From: JAIBAC01 sp046331095
Lineage (GTDB): Bacteria; Actinomycetota; Acidimicrobiia; UBA2766
DNA length: 64,000 bases
Assembly: GCA_046331095.1 (NCBI GenBank)
Contig: JAXLRM010000003.1
Span: 496,001 to 560,000 of the forward strand
Direction of reading: 5' to 3'
Part shown: in pieces, positions 33,208-41,614 of the stretch
How positions within the stretch are numbered: position 1 is the stretch's first letter
Layout: each line of letters begins with the position of its first letter
Translations under genes and position numbers: made by a program
The notes under the pieces: generated by a model
Told to the model about the DNA's origin: nothing
Database searches by the model: none
The model's input: only the letters and a program-made list of their open reading frames with translations

Positions 33208-33849
33208 GTGGCGATCTCGCATGCATTGCTGTCTCTGGCCAAGGAGAAACCGCGGCACCCGTACGCGCTCAAGCAGGCGTTCGAGGACCGCTTCGGTTCC
33301 TGGTGGCCGCTCAACTACGGCCAGGTCCACCAGACCCTCGACGCGCTCGTCCGTAAGGGACAACTCGAGCGCAGCATCGACTCCGCCGACCCCGCGCGCA
33401 AGCTCTACAGCGTCACGGCCGCCGGTGACGCGGAGCTGCAGCGCTGGCGTGAGAGCGTGCCGGAGGTGAAGATCAGGCCCCTGCGCGACGACTTCCTCCT
33501 GCGCCTGCAGGAGCAAGGCGAACATCCCGACGAGCCGTTCCGGGCACTCGTCGAGGCGCACCGCCTCGCGTACTCCAAGCACCTGCGGGCGCTCGCGGAC
33601 AAGCGCAGCGCCCAGGACCGTTCACCGGTGCCCAGCGACCGGGTCCCGGTCGAACGACTCCTGCTGGAGCTCGCGATCGAGCACGTCGATGCCGACGCCC
33701 GCTGGTTCGACCGTGTCCGCGACGCTCTCGATCACGACATCGACTTCGCCCACGAAGCCGCCGAGCGCATCCGCGAGGAGGAAGAGCGGGCCCACGGCCA
33801 CGGCGCGACAGACGCGGACCAGCGCCACCCGGGTGCCGCGAACGGCTGA
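33208..33849 (+). CDS. PadR-family transcriptional regulator
   Basis: 213 residues. The N-terminal winged helix (about 1-85) is typical: ISHALLSLAKEKPRHPYALKQAF, then NYGQVHQTLDALVRKGQL and a KLYSVTAAG wing. The C-terminal half (about 100-200) is helical like the dimerisation region of Vir/PadR subfamily members. These proteins usually repress genes for detoxification, transport or phenolic-acid metabolism and are released by a small ligand. The GTG at 33208 opens the homology. A methyltransferase is divergent and a pilin gene is downstream; palindromes at 33163 and 33872 are candidate operators. Confidence 0.92.
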   Translation: MAISHALLSLAKEKPRHPYALKQAFEDRFGSWWPLNYGQVHQTLDALVRKGQLERSIDSADPARKLYSVTAAGDAELQRWRESVPEVKIRPLRDDFLLRLQEQGEHPDEPFRALVEAHRLAYSKHLRALADKRSAQDRSPVPSDRVPVERLLLELAIEHVDADARWFDRVRDALDHDIDFAHEAAERIREEEERAHGHGATDADQRHPGAANG

Positions 33850-33857
33850 GGTCCCCC

Positions 33858-33886
33858 TTGCCAGGGTCGCGCTATACATGTATAGT
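33858..33886 (+). promoter_or_regulatory. Strong promoter with overlapping palindromic operator
   Basis: TTGCCA (33858-33863), a 17-bp spacer and TATAGT (33881-33886) make a good sigma70-type promoter reading toward the pilin gene. CTATACATGTATAG (33872-33885) is a perfect 14-bp palindrome covering the spacer end and the -10. A bound dimer would block polymerase. The adjacent PadR protein is the natural candidate. Confidence 0.68.
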
Positions 33887-33900
33887 GACCCAACGACGTG

Positions 33901-33946
33901 ACCGGTGTTGGTCCCCAACCAGGGTGGGGTGGGGACGAGCACCGGT
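33901..33946 (+). other. Symmetric stem-loop in pilin leader
   Basis: ACCGGTG (33901-33907) pairs with CACCGGT (33940-33946), and GTCCCCA (33911-33917) pairs with TGGGGAC (33930-33936), with a symmetric 3-nt internal loop and a 12-nt apical loop. It lies about 8 nt after the predicted transcription start. A second short hairpin, GTCCGG-TC-CCGGAC, is at 33955-33968. No T-run follows, so a simple terminator is unlikely. Confidence 0.6.
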
Positions 33947-34035
33947 CTCGCCGCGTCCGGTCCCGGACCACTCGACGTCCTCCCGCCGAGGCCGCCGAGG
34001 CGGCGCGCCGGGTACTGCAGGAACACCCACTGTCC

Positions 34036-34051
34036 GTGGCGAATTCGCCAC
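34036..34051. repeat. 16-bp perfect palindrome upstream of pilin gene
   Basis: GTGGCGAATTCGCCAC is a perfect palindrome about 40 bp before the pilin GTG. It may be a second operator or a hairpin in the mRNA leader. Nothing identical was noticed elsewhere in the window. Confidence 0.55.
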
Positions 34052-34090
34052 TGAGCCGAGGCGGGCTGGGGACCGACTCGGAGGCCCCAC

Positions 34091-34465
34091 GTGCAGCGGC
34101 GCAACCTGTCCGGCGAGGCCGGCTTCACGCTCATCGAGCTTCTGATCGTGATCGTCGTACTCGGCGTGCTCTCGGCAGTCGTGACGTTCGCGGTGTCCGG
34201 AATCACCGACACGGGCCAGACCTCGGCGTGCAAGGCCGACCAACAGGCCGTCGTCACCGCCGAGGAGGCGATCCGCGCGCGCTCCGACGTACACGGCTAC
34301 CTCTCCATGGGCGACCTCGTCACGCTCGGCATGCTGCACGAGGCGTCGAAGTGGCACGACATCGCATTCGCCGACCCCGGTTCACCCACGACGACCCTCG
34401 ACGGCGACACGGTCACGGTTCACGCCGCCTACTCCGTGGTCCCGATCGCGGGCCAACCCTGCTGA
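34091..34465 (+). CDS. Type IV pilin-like protein
   Basis: 124 residues. The class III signal peptide is short and basic, MQRRNLSGEAG, and prepilin peptidase should cut after the Gly before FTLIELLIVIVVLGVLSAVV, the classical N-methyl-Phe helix. The remaining 90 residues form a small globular head with two Cys (at CKADQQ and the C-terminus) that may form a loop. It would assemble into a pilus or pseudopilus at the cell surface. No pilus ATPase, platform protein or prepilin peptidase gene is in the window, so it depends on machinery elsewhere. The long structured leader and operator suggest tight control. Confidence 0.9.
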   Translation: MQRRNLSGEAGFTLIELLIVIVVLGVLSAVVTFAVSGITDTGQTSACKADQQAVVTAEEAIRARSDVHGYLSMGDLVTLGMLHEASKWHDIAFADPGSPTTTLDGDTVTVHAAYSVVPIAGQPC

Positions 34466-34510
34466 GGTCCTCGGATAGGACTCCGGCGGGATTGGGCGAA
34501 TCCCTAGGGC

Positions 34511-35419
34511 GTGACCCAGATGTACACACGGTCGCCGGCGGAGACCGATGTCGTCAGTGCACGACGACTCCTGGGGCTCGACGCGGCGGCCGGCCCTGCC
34601 GAGATCGAAACCGCCGTGAGTGCAGCTCGCGCCGCGATCCGTGTCCCCGAGGACGCACACGACCTCGCCCCCACCGCCGCGCACCTGAACAGCCGCCTCG
34701 ACCACGCTCGTGCCGTCCTTCTGGCGACGACGCGCCCGGAGCCGGAGCCGGTGGCGGTGGCGGTGCCGCCGCCGCCCACACCACCGACGCCCCCGCTCGC
34801 TCCGCGCACGGCCGAGACCTACGCCGGCGCCGCGCCCACCCCCGCGGACGTGGTGCAACCACACAGCGATGCAACGACACGGGCCGACAAGGCCCGCCAG
34901 AAGCGCTCCGAGCACACCCGCGCGGGCGTGCACTCGCTCGTACTCGTCGTCCTGCTCCTCGTGCTCGGCGGAGGGGCCTTCGCGATCACGCGCGCGCTGA
35001 GCCGCAGCGGCCCGACGGCGCACGGGACGTCGTCGACGACGACTGCGTACACGACGTACACCACGCCGAGCACCACCCTCGTACGCTCGTTCGCGGATCG
35101 CCTCGTCGAGGGCGAACTCGGGCGCGCCCCCGAGGGCATCCAGGCCCCTTCGGCTCGAACAGCCCTGCAGGTCTGGCTGGCGGGCTTCCAGTCCCAGGAC
35201 GCCGACCTGGTCTCCCGTGGAATGGACGACCAGTCGCGACTGAAGGACCTGGCCGAGATCGGATCGCGATCCTCGCCCGCCGACCTCGACGCGATCGGCT
35301 GCAACTCGTTCGGGAGCGGCATGTGGCGCTGCCACGCCGGAGCGGTCACGTCACCCGAGGCGCGCATCGAGGTGACCAAGGTGGCCGGTGGCTGGCGCAT
35401 ACGAGGCTGGGCCGCCTGA
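34511..35419 (+). CDS. Single-pass membrane protein of unknown function
   Basis: 302 residues. The first 75 residues resemble a small helical bundle, ARRLLGLDAAAGPAEIETAV, with the spacing of a degenerate J-like or DUF-type domain but no HPD motif. A Pro-rich linker (about 76-112) and a basic stretch precede one membrane helix at about 139-160 (SLVLVVLLLVLGGGAF). The external part (165-302) starts with a Thr/Ser/Tyr-rich linker and ends with a compact domain with two Cys. The GTG at 34511 lies 46 nt after the pilin stop, so cotranscription is possible. I do not recognise a function. Confidence 0.7.
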   Translation: MTQMYTRSPAETDVVSARRLLGLDAAAGPAEIETAVSAARAAIRVPEDAHDLAPTAAHLNSRLDHARAVLLATTRPEPEPVAVAVPPPPTPPTPPLAPRTAETYAGAAPTPADVVQPHSDATTRADKARQKRSEHTRAGVHSLVLVVLLLVLGGGAFAITRALSRSGPTAHGTSSTTTAYTTYTTPSTTLVRSFADRLVEGELGRAPEGIQAPSARTALQVWLAGFQSQDADLVSRGMDDQSRLKDLAEIGSRSSPADLDAIGCNSFGSGMWRCHAGAVTSPEARIEVTKVAGGWRIRGWAA

Positions 35420-35491
35420 CGCCGTCGCGGAACGCCGGACCGGCTCTCAACTAGCGTCGGAGCCCATGGACGTCGTCGAGGTACTCGGCGG

Positions 35492-36670
35492 GTGAGCCCC
35501 GACCCATCCCACGGCACCGGAGCGAGGCCCGGCCCCGTAGCCCGGATCCTCCTCGACGAGCGGCTCCTCGACGCGCTTGTGGCCCGCATGCGTTCGACCC
35601 CTGCCGTCGCCGAGGGTGTGCGTCTGCGCGCCGCGGATCCTGCCCTCGGCGTCGTTGCCGCGGAAGTCGAGCTCGCCATCGTGTCGACGCGCCTGGAACT
35701 CACCCGCGCAGACCACGGTCGCGCCCGTGCCCATGTCCTCATGAGCGGCAAGGTGACCTGGGACTTCGGGCTCACCCAGGTGTCCCAAGACCTCGACGTG
35801 AGGTTCTCGGTGCTCGCGCGGCCCTGGGTCGTGCTCCGCGACGGCACCGGCCTCGAGGTCGGAGTCGACTTCGGCAGTGCCAAGGTGCGCGACGTCGACG
35901 TGACCGTGCACCAGATGACCTCGCTGCCGGTCGGTCGTGCCTCGGATCTCATCGGCCCCGTCGGCCGGCGTGGCCTGGACCGGATCTCCGGCGAGGCGAT
36001 CCGCCAATTCCTACGCCGCATCGGCAGACGCGAGATGGTGCTCGAGACCCCGATCGCCGAGTGGCTCGTCCTCCTCGGCGCCAGGACAGGACGTGTGGCC
36101 GTGTCGGTCCACGACGGCTGCGGGGAGCTCCGCTTCGACGCCCCCGAGGACTGGGCTTGGGAGCCACCCCCCGTCGCCACCGACCCCGCAGGGCCCGGCT
36201 CGATCGTCGTGGACGTCGACCCGACGCGGGCAGCTCCGCTCGTGGAGCACTGGCTCGGCTCTCTCGCGAGCGATCGGGAGCGATACACGGTCGCGGCTTT
36301 CCGCCCCGGTGCTGCCGGCGACCACATGCCGTTCGAGCTCGACGTCGGCCTCGACCGCGAACTGCCCGGTCCCTTGCCGCCGCTCTCGCTGCCGGTCCGG
36401 GTCGAGGTGGCACCTCACGTTCACGACGCCCGTGTCGGCTTCGAGCTCGTGGATCTGCAGATACCGGCACGCCGTGGCGGCCGCCGCGTGCTGGCGTTGC
36501 TCGCGCGCGTGCTGGCCTGGAAGCTTGCCAATCGCCTGGAGATCCCGGGACGCTGGGACCTGGCGCTGCCCTTCGGTGACCACCAGGGATGGCTCCTCGG
36601 CATGCGATCGCTCGACGTCGACCACGAACGCGTCCGCGTCGTCCTCGACACGTGGTTCACGCCCGCCTGA
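35492..36670 (+). CDS. Conserved-looking cytoplasmic protein of unknown function
   Basis: 392 residues from a GTG at 35492, without signal peptide or membrane helix. The sequence is rich in amphipathic beta strands (AEVELAIVSTRLELTR, VRFSVLARPWVVLRD, VSVHDGCGELRF), with alternating hydrophobic residues over two similar halves of about 150-200 residues. This pattern recalls lipid-binding tubular folds such as TULIP/DUF2993-like proteins, but no motif confirms it. It lies 73 nt after the preceding membrane-protein gene and is convergent with the glycerophosphodiesterase gene. Function unknown. Confidence 0.65.
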   Translation: MSPDPSHGTGARPGPVARILLDERLLDALVARMRSTPAVAEGVRLRAADPALGVVAAEVELAIVSTRLELTRADHGRARAHVLMSGKVTWDFGLTQVSQDLDVRFSVLARPWVVLRDGTGLEVGVDFGSAKVRDVDVTVHQMTSLPVGRASDLIGPVGRRGLDRISGEAIRQFLRRIGRREMVLETPIAEWLVLLGARTGRVAVSVHDGCGELRFDAPEDWAWEPPPVATDPAGPGSIVVDVDPTRAAPLVEHWLGSLASDRERYTVAAFRPGAAGDHMPFELDVGLDRELPGPLPPLSLPVRVEVAPHVHDARVGFELVDLQIPARRGGRRVLALLARVLAWKLANRLEIPGRWDLALPFGDHQGWLLGMRSLDVDHERVRVVLDTWFTPA

Positions 36671-36722
36671 CGAGGGCAAGGCCGGGCCACGACACCGGAC
36701 CCGGCAACGCAGCCCTCCGCCC

Positions 36723-37472
36723 TCAGTCGCGCCAGAGGCCTCGCTCCGCCAGGACGTGGCGCAAGACGAGCGGACGGTCCGTGAAGATGCCGTCCACGCC
36801 GATGTCGAGCAGGTTCCGCATCTGCTCGGGGTCGTCGACGGTCCACACGTGGACGGTGAGCCCACGCGCGTGGGCGGCGGCGACGAACCGCGTGTCGACG
36901 AGCGTGCGGCCCCGTAACGACGGAGGTACGGCGAGGACGTCGCCCTCCACCGCTCCCGCCCCGAGCCCGAACGACGCCATCCGCAGCCGTGCGATCGCGG
37001 CGGGCCCGACGGTCGTGCACGCCGCTCCACCGCTTGCCCGCCGGATCCGGGCGAGGCGCCTGTCGCTGAAAGCCCCGAAACAGACCCTGTCGAACAGACC
37101 GCGGCGGGCCACGAGGTCGACCAGTGGCCCTGTGACGTCGTCGGTCTTGGCGTCGATGCTGAACCGCGACCCGGGGAACGCCTCGAACAGGTCGACGAGG
37201 CGCGGGATCGGCTCGCCGGCGACGCGCACGTCGGCCAGCTCCGCCCAAGTTCGGTCGCGGACGCGGCCCTCGATGCCTGCGACACGGCGTAGATCCGCGT
37301 CGTGGAAGACGACGACCTCACCGTCGGCGCTGAGCTGTACGTCGGTCTCGAGGTGCGCGAACCCGAGCCGCACCGCACGCGTGAAGGCGGCGAGCGTGTT
37401 CTCGGGCGCCTCCTTCGCGCCACCGCGGTGTGCGAGAGCCGCAGGCGCGGGCGCTTGCAGGTACGGGTGCAT
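36723..37472 (-). CDS. Glycerophosphodiester phosphodiesterase
   Basis: 249-residue GDPD-family TIM barrel that splits glycerophosphodiesters into glycerol-3-phosphate and an alcohol. The catalytic His-Arg and metal site read LAHRGGAKEAPENTLAAF (about 13-30), ETDVQLSADGEVVVFHD (about 42-58) and the late HVWTVDDPEQM with GVDGIFTDRP. The ATG at 37472 starts MHPYLQAPAP; the open frame upstream runs antisense through the MoxR gene. No signal peptide, so it acts inside the cell, probably recycling phospholipid head groups. It is divergent from the MoxR operon with about 65 bp between. Confidence 0.93.
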   Translation of the reverse strand: MHPYLQAPAPAALAHRGGAKEAPENTLAAFTRAVRLGFAHLETDVQLSADGEVVVFHDADLRRVAGIEGRVRDRTWAELADVRVAGEPIPRLVDLFEAFPGSRFSIDAKTDDVTGPLVDLVARRGLFDRVCFGAFSDRRLARIRRASGGAACTTVGPAAIARLRMASFGLGAGAVEGDVLAVPPSLRGRTLVDTRFVAAAHARGLTVHVWTVDDPEQMRNLLDIGVDGIFTDRPLVLRHVLAERGLWRD

Positions 37473-37539
37473 GTACCCCGACGATACCGTGGGGCTCCCG
37501 TCGCTACTGATCGGTCCGCGGTGTGCCGATGAGTCCGGG

Positions 37540-38517
37540 GTGAGCACGACCGGTACCGACACCGCGCCCCTCACCGGCGCGCGCACGGGCGACCACTGCA
37601 CGGTGGCGTACGCGCTGTGGGACAACCTCGGCCGCGTCGTCAAGGGCAAGAACGACGCCGTCCGCCTCGCGGTCGTCGCGCTCCTCTCGGGCGGGCACCT
37701 CCTCGTCGAGGACGTGCCCGGGGTCGGCAAGACACTCCTCGCCAAGGCCCTCGCCCAGTCGATGGGGGCGAGTACCACACGGGTGCAGGGAACCCACGAC
37801 CTCATGCCGAGCGAGCTGACCGGCGTGTCGGTGCACCACCCACCCACGGGCGAGTGGCACTTCCACCCGGGAGCCCTGTTCGCCAACGTCGTGGTGGTCG
37901 ACGAACTCAACCGCTGCACGCCCCGCACCCAGGCTGCCCTGCTCGAGGCGATGGAGGAGCGCCAGGTGAGTGTCGACGGAGTCACACGAGCCCTGCCCGA
38001 GCCGTTCTTCGTCGTCGCGACCCAGAACCCACACGAGCACGCCGGCACCTTCCCCCTCGTAGAGGGCCAGCGCGACCGATTCGTGCTCGTGACGACGATG
38101 GGATACCCCGACAGGGCGTCGGAGAAGGGCCTCCTGCTCGGACGCGGCGGCACTGCGAGCTTCACCGACCTCGCACCGGTCACGACCGCGGCCGGTGTGT
38201 CGGCCGCGATCGCAGCCACCGCCGCCGTACACGTCTCCGCCGCGGTGGCCGACTACGTCCTCGACATCGTCGCGGCGACACGCCACCACCCCGAAGTGGC
38301 CCTCGGTGCGAGCACGCGTGCAGCGATGTGGCTCCTGCGTGCCACACGTGCGCACGCGGTCCTCTGCGGCAGGGACTACGTGTCCCCCGCCGACGTGCAG
38401 GCCGTGGCCGCACCGGTCCTCGCGCACCGTCTCGTCCTGACGGGCGGACCCGACACGTCCGCCGCCGGTGGTCTCGTCGCCCGCACCGTAGAACGCCTGC
38501 CGGTCCCGACCGAGTGA
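37540..38517 (+). CDS. MoxR-family AAA+ ATPase
   Basis: 325 residues. Walker A is EDVPGVGKTLLAKAL (about 54-68), Walker B VVVVDELNRCTP (about 110-121), then FFVVATQNPHEHAGTFPLVEGQRDRF with sensor and Arg-finger residues, and a C-terminal lid domain with YVSPADVQAVA. MoxR proteins act as chaperone-like ATPases that mature or assemble partner complexes. The stop overlaps the next start as GTGA. MoxR, DUF58 and transglutaminase genes in this order are a recurrent bacterial cluster, so the three products probably work together at the envelope. The GTG at 37540 is preferred because upstream codons lack homology. Confidence 0.95.
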   Translation: MSTTGTDTAPLTGARTGDHCTVAYALWDNLGRVVKGKNDAVRLAVVALLSGGHLLVEDVPGVGKTLLAKALAQSMGASTTRVQGTHDLMPSELTGVSVHHPPTGEWHFHPGALFANVVVVDELNRCTPRTQAALLEAMEERQVSVDGVTRALPEPFFVVATQNPHEHAGTFPLVEGQRDRFVLVTTMGYPDRASEKGLLLGRGGTASFTDLAPVTTAAGVSAAIAATAAVHVSAAVADYVLDIVAATRHHPEVALGASTRAAMWLLRATRAHAVLCGRDYVSPADVQAVAAPVLAHRLVLTGGPDTSAAGGLVARTVERLPVPTE

Positions 38518-39470
38518 ACGACACCCTCACGGGCGACAGGTGCCGCCCCGGGGCACCTACGGGCACGGCAGCCGGCTTCGCGGGCATCTGCGCATGCCTC
38601 GTCATGGTCCTCGGCAGCACGGGCGCGGGATGGCTCCTGGTGATCCTCGCGCTGGTCGCGGGCCTTCTCGTCGCGGCGTTCCTGCTGTCGGTGGCCGCGG
38701 TCCGCTCCGTCGTCGTGGCTGTCTCGGTACCCCGTGACGGAGTCGCAGGACGCCCTCTCGCGGTGCCGGTCGAGGTGGTCTCGACGGGCCCCTTCGAGAT
38801 CGCGGTGCCCGAGCTCGGCATCGGCTGGACCGGCGTCGCAGGCACCGGCACCGGCACACTCGACGGCGTCGTGGCACGGCGCGGGGTGATCGGCACCTAC
38901 ACGGTGGCCTTGCGCAGCGCTTCGCCGCTCGGGCTGTGGTGGTGGCGCCGGAATCTCCGCTTCGACGGATCGCCGCCTCTGCACGTCGCCCCGGTGCCTG
39001 CCGCGGTGAATGCGCGAGTCCACGAGTGGACGGGACCGAACGCGGCCGCCCTCGCCACCGGAGCCCGCGGTGACGAGATCGTGCGCGGCGTGCGCGACTA
39101 CGTCGCCGGTGATCCACCCAAGCTCGTGCACTGGCGTGCGTCCGCACGCACGGGGACGCTCGTGGTGCGCGAGCTCGAGGCACCTTCGGCACCTGCGGTC
39201 TGCATCGTGTGCGACCTGTCCGGACCACCCGGGAACCCCGAGATGGTCGCATCGGCGTGCGCGGGCCTCGCTGCCGCCGCGCTGGCGGACGGCATCGACG
39301 TCGTCCTCGCCACGGCCGAACCCGGGGGACCCGTCGTCACCGCCGTCGAGACGGCGCTCGCCGCGGGGCGCACGCTGGCGCGCGCGGTTCCGGGACCACC
39401 GGGCCGCCCCCCTCCGGGCACGACGATCCTCAACGCATCCGACTTCGTCGCCGGCGGCGTGTCGCCGTGA
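38514..39470 (+). CDS. DUF58-domain membrane protein
   Basis: 318 residues. Two close membrane helices lie at about 20-60 (GFAGICACLVMVLG and WLLVILALVAGLLVAAFLL). A beta-rich region (70-170) precedes the DUF58 core, whose signature is RDYVAGDPPKLVHWRASARTG near 200-220, and a vWA-like alpha/beta fold to the end. The function is not established; it acts with MoxR in the same operon. The GTG at 38514 overlaps the MoxR stop by 4 nt, and its own stop overlaps the transglutaminase start by 4 nt. Confidence 0.93.
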   Translation: MNDTLTGDRCRPGAPTGTAAGFAGICACLVMVLGSTGAGWLLVILALVAGLLVAAFLLSVAAVRSVVVAVSVPRDGVAGRPLAVPVEVVSTGPFEIAVPELGIGWTGVAGTGTGTLDGVVARRGVIGTYTVALRSASPLGLWWWRRNLRFDGSPPLHVAPVPAAVNARVHEWTGPNAAALATGARGDEIVRGVRDYVAGDPPKLVHWRASARTGTLVVRELEAPSAPAVCIVCDLSGPPGNPEMVASACAGLAAAALADGIDVVLATAEPGGPVVTAVETALAAGRTLARAVPGPPGRPPPGTTILNASDFVAGGVSP

Positions 39471-41614
39471 GCGGGATCGGCGAGTGGGTGCGGAACGCGA
39501 ATCGCAGGCGCGAACCCGAAGAGTCGGGACCACTGCGCGTCGTGGTCGGTGTCGCCGTCGTCGCGTCTGCGACCGCCGTCCTCCGTGAGGGTGTCGGCGG
39601 GCCGGCCCTGGTGGCCGCGGTGGTGGTCGGCCTGCCGCTCGCGTTCGTGTACAGCGCCGCGACCCGCCACCGCTCCGGTCTCGTCCTCAAGGTCGTCCTT
39701 GCTGCCGGGGTCGTCATCGCGTTCGCGAGTTTCGTGAGCCAGATCCTGAGCGGCGTCGCCGGTCCCGGGTCCGTCCAGACTCCGCTCGCGGAGTTGTTCC
39801 TGTGGGTGCAACTCCTGCACGCCTTCGACGTGCCGGCACGGCGCGACCTTCTCTTCTCACTCGCGTCGAGCCTGGTGCTCGTCGCGATGGCTGCGGTCTT
39901 CTCGACGTCGATGGCGCTCGGCCTCCACGTGGCGGTGTGGTTCCCGGCCACGGTCGCAGCGCTGGTGCTCGCATACCGGAGCAGGCTCGGCGGGCCCGGC
40001 AGTCTCGCTCTTGCGCCGGGCACGCCGGGCACGCCGGGCACGTCGGGCACGTCGGGCACCGTAGGCGTACCTCGCCGCCCGATCCTCGTGGCGTGCGCGG
40101 CTTCTCTCGCGGCCGCGTCGGTCGTCTTCATGGCACTGCCCCAGGTGAGTGGGCGCGGTGCTTCTTTTCCGGCACAGCTCCCCCTGCGCGTGCCACTACC
40201 GGACCCGGCCGGCCTCTCCAACCCGGGCTTCGACGACCACGGCGCCGCGACCGACACCGCCTCCGACCTTGGGGCGGCATCGGCTCTGGGCTACTTCGGC
40301 TTCAGTCGCAGTCTCGACACCAGCGTGCGTGGTCGCCCCGGTGACGCCGTTGTGATGCGGGTGCGGGCGGCACGGCCGGAATTCTGGCGGGGCCAGACCT
40401 TCGACACCTGGGACGGGCGCAACTGGACCCAGAGTGAAGAAGAGGCTTCCGCACGACGGATCCACGGAGCGGCGCCTCTCGACGTGCCTCTGCGCCCCGG
40501 TGACGGCTACGCCGCCCCCGGCGACGAGCTCGTGCAGACCTTCATGCTCGAGGAGAGCACACCGAACCTGGTCTTCGGCGCGTACGACGTCCGGCGTGTC
40601 CAGTTCCCCGACGACACCCTGTTCCAGATGTCCGACGGCACGCTGCGCACCGGTGTCGCGCTCGGCCGCGGCGCCGTCTACACGGTGGTGAGCAGCAGGC
40701 CGGCTGTGAGCGCCGCCGCTCTGCGGGGCTCCGACGAGTGGTACCGATCGCTCGTGGGCCGCGACCGCGCCGCGGTCCTGCCCGTTGCCCTGAATCAGCG
40801 TTACACGGCGCTCCCCAGCGAGTTCCCGGCGTCGCTGCGGGCCCTGTCCGACGAGATCACCGCCCCGGCACCGACCGTCTACGACAAGGTCCTCGCGATC
40901 GAGGCCTGGCTCGCGGCGAACACCGAGTACTCCCTCGACGCTCCGCGCCCCCCGGCAGGGACCGATGCCGCCGAGGCCTTCCTGCTGCAGGACCGGTTGG
41001 GCTTCTGCGAGCAGATCGGGACGGCACTCGTGCTCCTGCTGCGCGCCCAGGGAATCCCGGCGCGCCTCGTGGCCGGGTACGCGCCGGGTGAACGCAACCC
41101 GTTCACCGGACTGTTCGAAGTGAAGGCGTCCGACGCGCACGCCTGGGCAGAGGTGTACTTCCCTGGGGTCGGATGGCAGGGCTTCGATCCGACCGCGGTG
41201 GTGCCCCTCGCTTCCGATGCCGGGGCGAGCACGGGAGCTGCTCTGTGGTCCTGGCTCGCACGGCGCCTCCCACGGTGGCCGGCGGCGGCATGGGCCGCTC
41301 TCGCAGTGGCGTTGGTCCTCTGCGGAGCCGCATCCTGGTGGTGGTCACGTCGGCGGCGCCGGCGCGCGGCGACACCACCGACTTGGGCGCGGCGCCAGGC
41401 CGAGGTCATCGAGCAGATCGGCGCCCGTGCGGGCCGCGCGCGGGCGCCGAACGAGGCCCTGGCCACCTATGCCCGCTCGCTCGGTGACCCGACTGTCGCA
41501 GTCGAAGCCGATTCGGTCGAGCGCGACGCGTTCGGCGGAGGTCTGACGCGGGAGCAGCGCCGCAGCACCGAGGCAGTCCTCGCGGCCGCTGCCAGACGAG
41601 CCGAGCGTCAGTAG
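39467..41614 (+). CDS. TgpA-type membrane transglutaminase-like protein
   Basis: 715 residues. Six or more membrane helices span about 20-230, with a Gly/Thr/Pro 9-bp-repeat linker (GTPGTPGTSGTSG) between them. A large external part contains the transglutaminase core with the catalytic triad Cys514 (LGFCEQIGTA), His558 (SDAHAWAEVYF) and Asp574 (GFDPT). A final helix (about 595-620) is followed by a cytoplasmic tail with a DUF4129-like element. Such proteins may act as external peptidases or cross-linking enzymes; the reaction is unproven. It is last in the MoxR-DUF58 operon, and its 3' end overlaps the convergent sugar-transferase gene by 7 nt. Confidence 0.94.
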   Translation: MSGIGEWVRNANRRREPEESGPLRVVVGVAVVASATAVLREGVGGPALVAAVVVGLPLAFVYSAATRHRSGLVLKVVLAAGVVIAFASFVSQILSGVAGPGSVQTPLAELFLWVQLLHAFDVPARRDLLFSLASSLVLVAMAAVFSTSMALGLHVAVWFPATVAALVLAYRSRLGGPGSLALAPGTPGTPGTSGTSGTVGVPRRPILVACAASLAAASVVFMALPQVSGRGASFPAQLPLRVPLPDPAGLSNPGFDDHGAATDTASDLGAASALGYFGFSRSLDTSVRGRPGDAVVMRVRAARPEFWRGQTFDTWDGRNWTQSEEEASARRIHGAAPLDVPLRPGDGYAAPGDELVQTFMLEESTPNLVFGAYDVRRVQFPDDTLFQMSDGTLRTGVALGRGAVYTVVSSRPAVSAAALRGSDEWYRSLVGRDRAAVLPVALNQRYTALPSEFPASLRALSDEITAPAPTVYDKVLAIEAWLAANTEYSLDAPRPPAGTDAAEAFLLQDRLGFCEQIGTALVLLLRAQGIPARLVAGYAPGERNPFTGLFEVKASDAHAWAEVYFPGVGWQGFDPTAVVPLASDAGASTGAALWSWLARRLPRWPAAAWAALAVALVLCGAASWWWSRRRRRRAATPPTWARRQAEVIEQIGARAGRARAPNEALATYARSLGDPTVAVEADSVERDAFGGGLTREQRRSTEAVLAAAARRAERQ

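Noticed and set aside
33898..35454. Open frame of 518 codons on the plus strand
   Set aside because: Out of frame with the pilin and the following membrane protein, both of which have clear signals; Arg-rich shadow.
40012..40060. Tandem 9-bp repeat in the transglutaminase gene
   Set aside because: It is in frame and encodes a Gly/Thr/Pro linker between membrane helices; an ordinary coding microsatellite.
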